Assembly: GCF_026342015.1 (NCBI RefSeq)
Contig: NZ_JAPENL010000002.1
Location: forward strand, 1,369,001 to 1,433,000
Direction: 5' to 3'
Length of the DNA stretch: 64,000 nt
DNA from: Micromonospora lupini
GTDB taxonomy: Bacteria > Actinomycetota > Actinomycetes > Mycobacteriales > Micromonosporaceae
A model generated the notes under the pieces. It searched no databases and had not been told where the DNA came from. It saw only the letters and a program-made list of their open reading frames with translations. The position numbers and the translations under genes were made by a program. The stretch's first letter is position 1. The number at the start of each line of letters is the position of its first letter. Of the stretch, positions 25,301 to 33,339 are shown in pieces.

Positions 25301-25839
25301 ACGGCGAAACCGCGCTCGGCACAGCGCCGGTAGAACGCCGCCAGCACGCCCAGCTCCGCACACGTGAAGTTCCACTGCGGCGGATCACCGCGCTCGTCGC
25401 GCAGCGCGTCGAGTCGGGTCTCCAGCCAGCGCAACTGCTGCTCGGCCAACCGGCCGTCGCCGAGCAGTGAGCGCAGCACGGTGCTCACCGACTCGAAGGT
25501 GACCGCTTCGCCGTTCGCGCGGTGCGCGCCCACGAACCGCTCGATGCCGCCCGCGATCCAGGAGCAGCCGTCCGGGTCGATCACCGGGTCCTCGTCCTCG
25601 GCGGCGGCGTCTGTGGCATACAACACACCTTCGAGGCCGAGCAGGAGATCCACAAGCTCGGTGTACGCGGTCGCCCGGACGGTGCCGGTCTTCGCGATCA
25701 GCTCGGCCAGCGCCGCCGTCGGCGCGGAGATCCGCGGCAGGTCGACGATCTCGCCGAAGTCGACGAACTCGGCCGGCGCCACCGGATCGTAGAAGCGGCC
25801 GGTCCGCGGCCAGTGCACCGCGACGTTGTCCAGCCCCAT
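25285..25839 (-). CDS. Conserved hypothetical protein (184 residues)
   Basis: A well-formed soluble protein with a strong GAGGTGA ribosome site and ATG at 25839. It starts MGLDNVAVHWPRTGRFYDPVAP and contains GCSWIAGGIERFVGAHRANGEAVTFESVSTVLRSLLGDGRLAEQQLRWLETRLDAL. Trp/Arg-rich helices and one Cys near the end (FTCAELGVLAAFYRRCAERGFAVYAD) suggest an all-helical fold. I do not recognise the family. It converges on the OhrR-like gene with a 16-base overlap, so the two may be reciprocally affected. Confidence 0.65.
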   Translation of the reverse strand: MGLDNVAVHWPRTGRFYDPVAPAEFVDFGEIVDLPRISAPTAALAELIAKTGTVRATAYTELVDLLLGLEGVLYATDAAAEDEDPVIDPDGCSWIAGGIERFVGAHRANGEAVTFESVSTVLRSLLGDGRLAEQQLRWLETRLDALRDERGDPPQWNFTCAELGVLAAFYRRCAERGFAVYADA

Positions 25840-26361
25840 CTGTCACCTCTTAGAGAGCACGTGTCGGGTCGATCGGGTCGATCGTCCCGGTTCCGGCCGC
25901 TAAAGATCAAGGCCGCTTCCGGGGCGCCGCAAACGTACGGCACGGACGGTCCGGCCGCGACCCCCGACCCGCCCGAGCGCGGGTCAACCCGTTCGGGGAC
26001 GGCGCGTGCGATCGGAGCATGGCGTGTGGGGGGAGTCGCGGGTTACGGGGTTCTGCCGGCTACGGACATCTCAGCCGCCCCGTTGAGGGTGCCGAGTGGT
26101 GGTTCTGTCCTCCGCGCACAGTAGGATTGACAGCGAGACGAAGACCCGGTGCGGGGCGAGGGACGGGGCCGATGGCCCCAGGATCATTCTCCACTCCGGG
26201 TCGAGCCGATCGCGATCCGCGGGCAACCGCGGCGACCGGCGCGTTCGACCCGCTGTCCGGAGGTCTCCGGCACCGGTCCACGCGCCGACGTCGCGTCCTG
26301 TCCGCCGAACCCGCGCCCGACGCGCCCTCCCGGCGCCGACGACGCGAGAAAGTGGCCGAGG
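25840..26361. other. Gene-free region upstream of gyrB
   Basis: A 522-base stretch with no credible gene. The frame of gyrB extends back to 26149 but this part has the Arg/Pro composition of noncoding high-GC DNA. A possible -10 element TAGGAT (26122-26127) lies about 235 bases before the gyrB start, without a convincing -35. Supercoiling-sensitive control is usual for gyrB, but no site is identified. Confidence 0.5.
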
Positions 26362-28308
26362 GTGGCAGCGCAGGACAAGCAGGAGTACGGCGCAGAGTCG
26401 ATCACCGTTCTCGAGGGGCTGGAGGCCGTCCGGAAGCGGCCCGGTATGTACATCGGGTCCACCGGTGAGCGCGGTCTGCACCACCTCGTCTGGGAGGTCG
26501 TCGACAACGCGGTGGACGAGGCGCTGGCCGGATACTGCGACACCATCGACGTGGTGCTGCTCGCCGACGGCGGAGTGCGGGTCACCGACAACGGCCGTGG
26601 TTTTCCGGTCGACCTCCACCCGAAGCTCAAGAAGCCGGGCGTCGAGGTCGCGTTGACCATCCTGCACGCGGGCGGCAAGTTCGACGGCAAGGCGTACGCG
26701 GTATCCGGCGGTCTGCACGGCGTCGGCGTCTCCGTGGTGAACGCGCTCTCCACCAGGATGTTCGTCGAGATCCACAAGTCCGGTTCCGTGTGGCGGCAGC
26801 ACTACACCAACTCCAAGCCGAGCCCGCTGGAGAAGGGCGAGTCCACCGACAGCACCGGCTCGGCGGTCTCCTTCTGGCCCGACCCCGACGTCTTCGAGAC
26901 CGTCGACTTCGACTTCCAGACCATCTACCGGCGCCTCCAGGAGATGGCCTTCCTCAACCGTGCCCTGCGCATCCACCTGCTCGACGAGCGGGTGGCCGAG
27001 GAGGAGGACGGCCGGCAGCGCGAGGTCACCTTCTACTACGAGGGCGGCATCGCCGACTTCGTCCGGCACCTCAACGCCTCCAAGAACCCGATCCACAAGA
27101 CGGTGGTCGAGTTCGGCGCCGAGGAGGAGGGCATGTCGGTCGAGATCGCCATGCAGTGGAACGAGTCGTACGGCGAGTCGGTCTACACCTTCGCCAACAC
27201 GATCAACACCCACGAGGGCGGCACCCACGAGGAGGGGTTCCGGTCCGCGCTGACAAGCGTGGTCAACCGGTACGGCACCGACAAGAAGCTGCTCAAGGGC
27301 GACGAGAAGCTCTCCGGCGAGGACATCCGGGAAGGACTCGCGGCGATCATCTCGGTCAAGCTGGCCAACCCGCAGTTCGAGGGCCAGACCAAGACCAAGC
27401 TCGGGAACACCCCGGTGAAGAGCTTCGTGCAGCGGGTCTGCAACGAGTGGCTTGTCGACTGGTTCGACCGCAACCCGGCCGAAGCCAAGATGATCATCAC
27501 GAAGGCGTCCCAGGCGGCCCGTGCCCGGATCGCCGCGCAGCAGGCGCGCAAGCTGGCCCGGCGCAAGTCGCTGCTGGAGTCCGGCTCGATGCCGGGCAAG
27601 CTGGCCGACTGCCAGTCCACCGACCCGCGCGAGTCCGAGGTGTTCATCGTCGAGGGTGACTCGGCAGGTGGTTCGGCCAAGCAGGGTCGGGACCCGCGGA
27701 CGCAGGCGATCCTGCCGATCCGCGGCAAGATCCTCAACGTGGAGAAGGCCCGGATCGACCGGGTCCTGAAGAACAACGAGGTCCAGGCGCTGATCACCGC
27801 GCTGGGCACCGGCATCCACGACGACTTCGACATGGAGAAGCTGCGCTACCACAAGGTGGTGCTGATGGCCGACGCGGACGTCGACGGCCAGCACATCCAG
27901 ACGCTGCTGCTCACCCTGCTGTTCCGCTTCATGCGTCCGCTTGTCGAGCTGGGTCACGTCTACCTGGCCGCCCCGCCGCTTTACAAGATCAAGTGGAACA
28001 AGAGGGGCGACGACGCGCAGTACGCCTACTCCGACCGCGAGCGGGACGGGCTCATCGCGCTGCGCCAGCAGAAGAAGCCGAACGCCAAGCCGGACGACAT
28101 CCAGCGTTTCAAGGGCCTCGGCGAGATGAACTATCCCGAGCTGTGGGAAACCACGATGAACCCGGCGACGCGTACCCTGCGTCAGGTCACGCTCGACGAC
28201 GCTGCAACCGCAGACGAGTTGTTCAGCGTCCTGATGGGTGAGGACGTCGAGGCACGCCGGTCGTTCATCCAGCGCAACGCCAAGGACGTGCGGTTCCTGG
28301 ATATCTGA
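26362..28308 (+). CDS. gyrB: DNA gyrase subunit B
   Basis: A 648-residue ATPase subunit of gyrase. The GHKL ATP site includes EVVDNAVDEALAGYC, DNGRGFPVD and GGLHGVGVSVVNALS. The TOPRIM domain shows EGDSAGGSAKQGRDP and the metal-binding DADVDGQHI. The C-terminus is the usual QRFKGLGEMNYPELWETTMNP. GTG 26362 (MAAQDKQEYGAESITVLEGLEAVRKRPGMYIG in pieces) gives the expected length. gyrA follows after 130 bases that contain a hairpin and DnaA boxes. Confidence 0.97.
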   Translation: MAAQDKQEYGAESITVLEGLEAVRKRPGMYIGSTGERGLHHLVWEVVDNAVDEALAGYCDTIDVVLLADGGVRVTDNGRGFPVDLHPKLKKPGVEVALTILHAGGKFDGKAYAVSGGLHGVGVSVVNALSTRMFVEIHKSGSVWRQHYTNSKPSPLEKGESTDSTGSAVSFWPDPDVFETVDFDFQTIYRRLQEMAFLNRALRIHLLDERVAEEEDGRQREVTFYYEGGIADFVRHLNASKNPIHKTVVEFGAEEEGMSVEIAMQWNESYGESVYTFANTINTHEGGTHEEGFRSALTSVVNRYGTDKKLLKGDEKLSGEDIREGLAAIISVKLANPQFEGQTKTKLGNTPVKSFVQRVCNEWLVDWFDRNPAEAKMIITKASQAARARIAAQQARKLARRKSLLESGSMPGKLADCQSTDPRESEVFIVEGDSAGGSAKQGRDPRTQAILPIRGKILNVEKARIDRVLKNNEVQALITALGTGIHDDFDMEKLRYHKVVLMADADVDGQHIQTLLLTLLFRFMRPLVELGHVYLAAPPLYKIKWNKRGDDAQYAYSDRERDGLIALRQQKKPNAKPDDIQRFKGLGEMNYPELWETTMNPATRTLRQVTLDDAATADELFSVLMGEDVEARRSFIQRNAKDVRFLDI

Positions 28309-28321
28309 CGGACCTCGGCGG

Positions 28322-28346
28322 GCCGGTCGGGCAGCACCCGGCCGGC
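28322..28346 (+). terminator. Hairpin after gyrB
   Basis: GCCGGTCGGG (28322-28331) pairs with CCCGGCCGGC (28337-28346) with one G-U wobble and a five-base loop, 14 bases past the gyrB stop. It may lower readthrough into gyrA. Confidence 0.45.
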
Positions 28347-28362
28347 TCGCCGGTCCACAGAG

Positions 28363-28402
28363 TTATCCACAGCTTGGTCGGTATCCACAGCCGTTATCCA
28401 CA
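28363..28402 (+). promoter_or_regulatory. DnaA-box cluster between gyrB and gyrA
   Basis: TTATCCACA occurs perfectly at 28363-28371 and 28394-28402, with GTATCCACA (28381-28389) between them, all in the same orientation. The last box is 37 bases before the gyrA start, where a promoter could lie (TATACAG just before the GTG). Confidence 0.65.
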
Positions 28403-28438
28403 GCACGAAAACGACTCTGAGTCTGATAAGGGTATACA

Positions 28439-30961
28439 GTGACCGATTCCCCCGAGTCCACACCGAACGAGCCCGAGGCTCCCGCCGAGGCACTCGCCGC
28501 CGTGGTCGCGCACGACCGGATCGAGCCGGTCGGGCTCGAGGTGGAGATGCAGCGCTCCTACCTCGACTACGCGATGAGCGTGATCGTCGGGCGCGCGCTG
28601 CCGGACGTCCGGGACGGGCTCAAGCCGGTCCACCGCAAGATCCTCTACGCCATGTTCGACTCCGGCTACCGGCCGGACCGCGGCTACGTGAAGTGCTCCC
28701 GCGTCGTCGGCGACGTGATGGGCCAGTTCCACCCGCACGGCGACTCGGCGATCTACGACGCGCTGGTCCGGATGGCGCAGCCCTGGTCGCTGCGCTACCC
28801 GCTTGTCGACGGCAACGGCAACTTCGGCTCGCCGGGAAATGATCCGGCTGCCGCCATGAGATATACCGAGTGCAAGCTCGACCCGCTCGCCATGGAGATG
28901 CTGCGGGACATCGACGAGGACACCGTCGACCTCCAGGACAACTACGACGGCCGGGCCAAGGAGCCCACGATCCTGCCGTCGCGGATCCCCAACCTGCTGG
29001 TGAACGGCTCCGAGGGCATCGCCGTCGGCATGGCCACCAAGATCCCGCCGCACAACCTGCGGGAGATCGGCGCGGCGGTGCAGTGGTGCCTGGAGCACCC
29101 GGAGGAGGACGAGGAGACAACCCTCGAAGCCCTGCTCGGCATCGTCAAGGGCCCGGACTTCCCGACCCACGGCCTGATCGTCGGCACGACGGCGATCCAG
29201 GACGCGTACCGCACCGGGCGGGGCTCGATCCGGATGCGGGCCGTGGTGGAGGTCGAGGAGGACAAGCGGGGCCGCCCCTGCCTGGTCGTCAGTGAGCTGC
29301 CCTACCAGGTCAACCCGGACAACCTCGCCGAGCGGATCGCCGAGCTGATCAAGGAGGGCAAGCTCGCCGGGATCGCCGACATCCGCGACGAGTCCTCGGG
29401 TCGTACCGGTATGCGGATCGTGCTGGTCCTGAAGCGCGACGCGGTCGCCAAGGTGGTGCTGAACAACCTCTACAAGCACACCCAGCTCCAGGAGACGTTC
29501 GGCGCCAACATGCTGGCCCTTGTCGACGGGGTGCCGCGCACGCTCAACCTGGCCCAGTTCATCCGCTACTACGTCGAGCACCAGATCGACGTGATCCGCC
29601 GGCGGACCGCCTTCCGGCTGCGCAAGGCCGAGGAGCGGGCGCACATTCTGCGTGGCCTGGGCAAGGCGCTGGACGCGCTGGACGAGGTGATCGCGCTGAT
29701 CCGGCGGTCGCCGACCGTGGACGATGCCCGGCAGGGCCTGATCCGACTGCTGGAGATCGACGAGATCCAGGCGACCGCGATCCTGGACATGCAGCTGCGC
29801 CGGCTCGCCGCGTTGGAGCGGCAGCGGATCGTTGACGACCTGGCCAAGCTCGAGATCGAGATCGCCGACCTCAAGGACATCCTCGCCAAGCCGGAACGGC
29901 AGCGGAAGATCGTCTCGGAGGAGCTGGGCGAGATCGTCGCCAAGTGGGGCGACGATCGCCGGACGCAGATCATCCCGTTCGACGGCGAGGTCTCCATGGA
30001 GGACCTCATCGCCCGCGAGGACGTGGTCGTCACGATCACCCGGACGGGGTACGCCAAGCGGACCAAGGTCGACCTGTACCGCTCGCAGCGGCGCGGCGGC
30101 AAGGGCGTCAGTGGCGCCACGCTGCGACAGGACGACATCGTGAGCCACTTCTTCGTATGCTCGACGCACGACTGGATCTTGTTCTTCACGAACAAGGGCC
30201 GGGTGTACCGGGCCAAGGCGTACGAGTTGCCGGAGGCCAGTAGGGTAGCCAAGGGCCAACACGTGGCCAATCTGCTCGCCTTCCTACCCGACGAGCAGAT
30301 CGCGCAGATCATCGAAATCCCGAACTACCAGGTAGCCCCCTATCTGGTACTGGCCACGAAGAACGGCCTGGTGAAGAAGACGCGGCTCGAGGAGTTCGAC
30401 TCCAACCGTTCCGGCGGAATCATCGCGATCAACCTGCGCGATGAGGACGAGCTGGTCGGTGCTGCGCTGGTGGCGCCGGAGAACGACCTGCTGCTGGTCT
30501 CCAAGAAGGCGCAGGCGATCCGGTTCAACGCCTCCGACGAGGCGCTGCGGCCGATGGGCCGGGCTACCTCGGGCGTGATCGGCATGCGCTTCACGGACGA
30601 CGACGTCCTGCTCGCCATGGAGGTCGTTCGGGACGGTTTGGACGTCCTGGTGGCCACGAACGGGGGATACGCGAAACGTACCCCGATCGAGGAATACCCG
30701 GTGCAGGGCCGGGGAGGTAAAGGCGTGCTGACTGCGAAGATCACCGAACGGCGCGGTGGTCTGGTCGGTGCCGTGGTGATCGACCCAGACGACGAGTTGT
30801 TCGCGATCACCAGCAACGGTGGTGTCATCCGGACTCCGGTGAAGCCTGTACGCCGTACGCGTGACCGGAACACAATGGGGGTCAAGCTGATGGACCTCCC
30901 GGACGGCGTGACTATCGTGGCGATTGCTCGCAATGCCGACGAGCCTGACGAACAGGACTAG
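28439..30961 (+). CDS. gyrA: DNA gyrase subunit A
   Basis: An 840-residue DNA-cleaving subunit of gyrase. The catalytic Tyr is in AAMRYTECKL. The quinolone region reads HPHGDSAIYDALVRMAQ; it has Ser and Asp at the two main resistance positions, unlike the Ala found in mycobacteria, so it looks quinolone-sensitive by sequence. The GyrA box is QRRGGKG in the C-terminal wrapping domain, with blades such as FFTNKGRVYRAKAYELPEA. The start is GTG 28439. A 25-residue Pro/Glu-rich N-terminal tail precedes the conserved core. The DUF3566 gene starts four bases after the stop. Confidence 0.97.
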   Translation: MTDSPESTPNEPEAPAEALAAVVAHDRIEPVGLEVEMQRSYLDYAMSVIVGRALPDVRDGLKPVHRKILYAMFDSGYRPDRGYVKCSRVVGDVMGQFHPHGDSAIYDALVRMAQPWSLRYPLVDGNGNFGSPGNDPAAAMRYTECKLDPLAMEMLRDIDEDTVDLQDNYDGRAKEPTILPSRIPNLLVNGSEGIAVGMATKIPPHNLREIGAAVQWCLEHPEEDEETTLEALLGIVKGPDFPTHGLIVGTTAIQDAYRTGRGSIRMRAVVEVEEDKRGRPCLVVSELPYQVNPDNLAERIAELIKEGKLAGIADIRDESSGRTGMRIVLVLKRDAVAKVVLNNLYKHTQLQETFGANMLALVDGVPRTLNLAQFIRYYVEHQIDVIRRRTAFRLRKAEERAHILRGLGKALDALDEVIALIRRSPTVDDARQGLIRLLEIDEIQATAILDMQLRRLAALERQRIVDDLAKLEIEIADLKDILAKPERQRKIVSEELGEIVAKWGDDRRTQIIPFDGEVSMEDLIAREDVVVTITRTGYAKRTKVDLYRSQRRGGKGVSGATLRQDDIVSHFFVCSTHDWILFFTNKGRVYRAKAYELPEASRVAKGQHVANLLAFLPDEQIAQIIEIPNYQVAPYLVLATKNGLVKKTRLEEFDSNRSGGIIAINLRDEDELVGAALVAPENDLLLVSKKAQAIRFNASDEALRPMGRATSGVIGMRFTDDDVLLAMEVVRDGLDVLVATNGGYAKRTPIEEYPVQGRGGKGVLTAKITERRGGLVGAVVIDPDDELFAITSNGGVIRTPVKPVRRTRDRNTMGVKLMDLPDGVTIVAIARNADEPDEQD

Positions 30962-30965
30962 TTGA

Positions 30966-31871
30966 ATGACGGAGACACAGGCGAAGTCGGGGAACACGGG
31001 GACCTCGGCCAACCCGGTCGACGAGGAGGCCGCCAAGGGCGGCACACCAGCGACCGGCCGCGCGGCCGTGGGCCGGGCCACGGTTCCCGCCGACGCGCCT
31101 GCCCCGAAATTCACCCGGGCTCCCGGCATGACACCTCCGCCGGAGCAGCCCGGCGAGGACGGGGGATCGGGCGACGCCAAAGCCGATACGTCGGCTGTCG
31201 AGGCACCGACGTCTGCCGGGGTGGCCCCCACGGCGGCCGCCCCGACCCCGGCCCGGCCGACGACCACCCAGCCGATCAACACTCGACCCGGTCAGGCGAC
31301 ATCGACCGGGTCCACCGGCACCCAACCCCGGATCATGCCGGGCATGTCCCAGCCGGACCCGGGGCGTACGGCCCCGGGCGGTCGGCCCGCAAGCGGCGGT
31401 GGCCTGCCGCCAGGGATCGGCAACGCGTCGGCAGTCGGGGCCGCTCGCGTCGGTGAGGCGGTACGCGCCGCGCGTAGCTCGGTCAGCTCGGCGGCGTCCC
31501 GCGGACCGCGCCGGGCCCGGCTGAACCTCAAGCGGATCGACCCCTGGTCCGTGATGAAGTTCGCGTTCGCCGTCTCGGTGGTGCTGTTCATCGTCGTGGT
31601 GGTTGCCACGTCGGTGCTCTACCTGGCGCTGGACGCGATGGGCGTGTTCCAGAGCGTCAACGACAGTCTCAGCGACCTGGTAAACGCCGGCGGTGGGCAG
31701 AGCACCAACGGCTTCCAGATCACCGCCAAGGGCGTGATCCTCAGCTCGGCGCTGATCGGCCTGGTCAACGTGGTGCTGTTCACCGCGCTGGCCACGCTGG
31801 GAGCGTTCGTCTACAACGTCTGCGCCGACCTCGTCGGCGGGATCGAGCTGACGCTCGCCGAGCGGGACTGA
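30966..31871 (+). CDS. DUF3566 transmembrane protein
   Basis: A 301-residue protein that follows gyrA directly, as in most actinobacteria (Rv0007 in M. tuberculosis). Residues 1-180 are Pro/Ala/Gly/Thr-rich and disordered. The DUF3566 domain begins at RRARLNLKRIDPWSVMKFAFAVSV and has two membrane helices, about 198-222 (FAVSVVLFIVVVVATSVLYL) and 262-285 (LIGLVNVVLFTALATLGAFVY). The C-terminus is the usual NVCADLVGGIELTLAERD. Family function is unknown. A hairpin and the two tRNA genes follow. Confidence 0.9.
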   Translation: MTETQAKSGNTGTSANPVDEEAAKGGTPATGRAAVGRATVPADAPAPKFTRAPGMTPPPEQPGEDGGSGDAKADTSAVEAPTSAGVAPTAAAPTPARPTTTQPINTRPGQATSTGSTGTQPRIMPGMSQPDPGRTAPGGRPASGGGLPPGIGNASAVGAARVGEAVRAARSSVSSAASRGPRRARLNLKRIDPWSVMKFAFAVSVVLFIVVVVATSVLYLALDAMGVFQSVNDSLSDLVNAGGGQSTNGFQITAKGVILSSALIGLVNVVLFTALATLGAFVYNVCADLVGGIELTLAERD

Positions 31872-31879
31872 GTGTGACC

Positions 31880-31921
31880 GGGGCGCCGGGGCACCGCGGA
31901 ATGCGGTCGCTCCGGCGCCCC
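31880..31921 (+). terminator. Hairpin terminator after the gyrA-DUF3566 operon
   Basis: GGGGCGCCGG (31880-31889) pairs perfectly with CCGGCGCCCC (31912-31921); the 22-base interior can form a second small stem (ACCGC/GCGGT). It starts eight bases after the stop codon. Confidence 0.65.
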
Positions 31922-32023
31922 GTACTCGGGTAGGTTTTGCAGGCGGCGACGGCCCGGCTCGCAGGTTCGGACCCCGATTTGGGGCCGGCGGAGCGGATGG
32001 GTTAATCTTGCTCGTCGCAACGC

Positions 32024-32097
32024 GGGGCTATAGCTCAGTCGGTTAGAGCGCAGAGCTGATAACTCTGAGGTCGATGGTTCGATTCCATCTAGCCCCA
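32024..32097 (+). tRNA. tRNA-Ile (GAT)
   Basis: A 74-base tRNA. The acceptor GGGGCTA pairs with TAGCCCC, the anticodon arm is CAGAG-CTGATAA-CTCTG (anticodon GAT), and the T loop is TTCGATT. The discriminator is A and a full CCA is not encoded (CCG follows). TAATCT at 32003 may be its -10 element. Confidence 0.97.
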
Positions 32098-32139
32098 CCG
32101 CACATCGTCCGACGCTAGTCGAGCGCGAGGGGTCGCCCC

Positions 32140-32268
32140 ATGTTCAAGAAGCTGCTGATCCTGGCCGGCGTCGTCGGCGTGGCTGCCGTCGTCTTCAACA
32201 AGGTCAAGGCCGCCAACGACGAGCGTGCCCTGTGGCACGAGGCGACCACCGCGCCCGACCTGCGCTGA
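32140..32268 (+). CDS. DLW-39 family small membrane peptide
   Basis: A 42-codon gene between tRNA-Ile and tRNA-Ala. It begins MFKKLLILAGVVGVAAVVFN, one membrane helix, followed by a charged end with ERALWHEATTAPDLR. Actinobacteria carry a 39-residue DLW-39 peptide at exactly this place after gyrA; the conserved LW.EAT motif is present. It should be an inner-membrane peptide with a short cytoplasmic tail. GAGGGG lies 10 bases ahead of the ATG. Function is unknown. Confidence 0.85.
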   Translation: MFKKLLILAGVVGVAAVVFNKVKAANDERALWHEATTAPDLR

Positions 32269-32308
32269 CGTCCCGGCCGGCGATGACATCATCGCCGTCG
32301 CCGCTCAC

Positions 32309-32384
32309 GGGGCCCTAGCTCAACTGGCAGAGCACTGCCTTTGCAAGGCAGGGGTTAGGGGTTCGAGTCCCCTGGGCTCCACCA
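32309..32384 (+). tRNA. tRNA-Ala (TGC)
   Basis: A 76-base tRNA including an encoded CCA. The acceptor is GGGGCCC/GGGCTCC, the anticodon arm CTGCC-TTTGCAA-GGCAG (anticodon TGC) and the T arm GGGG-TTCGAGT-CCCC. It marks the end of the conserved core; accessory-looking genes follow. Confidence 0.97.
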
Positions 32385-32518
32385 GCACTTTCCTCGGTTG
32401 ACCTCGGTCTCGAGAACAGCCAAGGGGTCACGCCGTTCACTCCTCGCCCAGCACGCAATCGATGGCCGAGGCTAGCCTGACGATGAGATCCCTGAATCAC
32501 CCCGGCAGTCGCACGCCT

Positions 32519-33142
32519 TCAGTGCAGCCCTACGACCTGCTGAAGCAGTGTTCTGTCGGCAGAATTCAAGCCGTCGTCATCAAGCAGCGTGCGTAGCACC
32601 GACGCGTGTGCAGAGAACACCGCCCTGCACTGCTCGCGTTCCGGATGGTCGCTGTCGTTGCCGAGTAGCAGCACCGCGCGCTCGTTATCCGCGTCGACTG
32701 GCCGTGACAGCTCGGCGGTGACGACCACGAGGTCGAGCAGGTCGGACCGCACCGGAATTCCCGGATCGGCTGTCAGACGAAGCAGGAACGGCAACGCTGC
32801 TGGCATTGCCGCGCTCAGGTGGAAGACACCGCTCATCAGAACGTTTGTCAGCAGACGGGCGGCCTCGGGGGCGGCAACCTGATCCAGCAGTCCATAGAAC
32901 AGAGAAGGAACGTCGGCGGGACAGCCAGGGATCTCAGACCACACAATCTCTGCGCAGCCCCGCAGCGCGGGATGCTCATTGTCGGCCCGACGAACATGCG
33001 CATGATCCTCAAGGAACCGGCCAACAGCGGCTTTGTTGGCCGCAGCATCCACCACGCACATCCGCCTTCGCCCCCATGTCGCATGACGCTCGTTCCAACG
33101 TCCCTGGTTGCGCTGTCCCCAAACCAAGGCGCGCGCAAGCAC
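32519..33142 (-). CDS. Hypothetical helical-repeat protein near tRNA-Ala
   Basis: A frame of 207 residues on the strand opposite to the tRNAs. From about residue 28 (MCVVDAAANKAAVGRFLEDH) it reads like paired helices of a HEAT/ARM-like protein: HPALRGCAEIVWSEIPGCPADVPSLFYGLLDQVAAPEAARLLTNVL, then SDLLDLVVVTAELSRPVDADNERAVLLL. GC content is visibly lower than in neighbours, which hints at acquisition. The GTG start at 33142 is doubtful: the sequence upstream reads more protein-like in another frame, so the N-terminus may be truncated or frameshifted; Met28 or a later start is an alternative. No family is assigned. Confidence 0.5.
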   Translation of the reverse strand: MLARALVWGQRNQGRWNERHATWGRRRMCVVDAAANKAAVGRFLEDHAHVRRADNEHPALRGCAEIVWSEIPGCPADVPSLFYGLLDQVAAPEAARLLTNVLMSGVFHLSAAMPAALPFLLRLTADPGIPVRSDLLDLVVVTAELSRPVDADNERAVLLLGNDSDHPEREQCRAVFSAHASVLRTLLDDDGLNSADRTLLQQVVGLH

Positions 33143-33292
33143 AGTGGACCATGCCCCGGTCGTACAGCCGAGCCAGCCGACGGGCAGGGTCCGCTGCGAG
33201 ATCCGCCTGCTCGCGGCGCCCGGACGGTAGCCGCCCCGGCCGACTCGCCTGGAAGCCGTCTATCGCCGGGACGAAACAATCCCTCAAAGCAG

Positions 33293-33325
33293 GCGCCCGG
33301 CCCGACGAAGCGTCGAGCCGGGCGC
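33293..33325 (-). terminator. Hairpin terminator of the LPXTG gene
   Basis: GCGCCCGGC (33293-33301) pairs with GCCGGGCGC (33317-33325), with an inner CGACG/CGTCG stem around AAG. It lies 15 bases beyond the stop of the minus-strand LPXTG gene. Confidence 0.7.
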
Positions 33326-33339
33326 GTTGAGTGAGTGAG

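Noticed and set aside
25340..25380. parS-like CACGTGAA in the 184-residue protein gene
   Set aside because: Only the inner eight bases match; the flanking arms do not.
26071..27957. 628-residue minus-strand frame opposite gyrB, and a 622-residue one opposite gyrA (28394-30262)
   Set aside because: Antisense shadows of strongly conserved genes in high-GC DNA; composition typical of reverse frames.
33009..33287. 92-residue frame with TTG start upstream of the HEAT-like gene
   Set aside because: It starts next to the LPXTG terminator and overlaps the helical-repeat gene; only its first half looks protein-like, so it is mentioned as a possible frameshift and not called as a gene.
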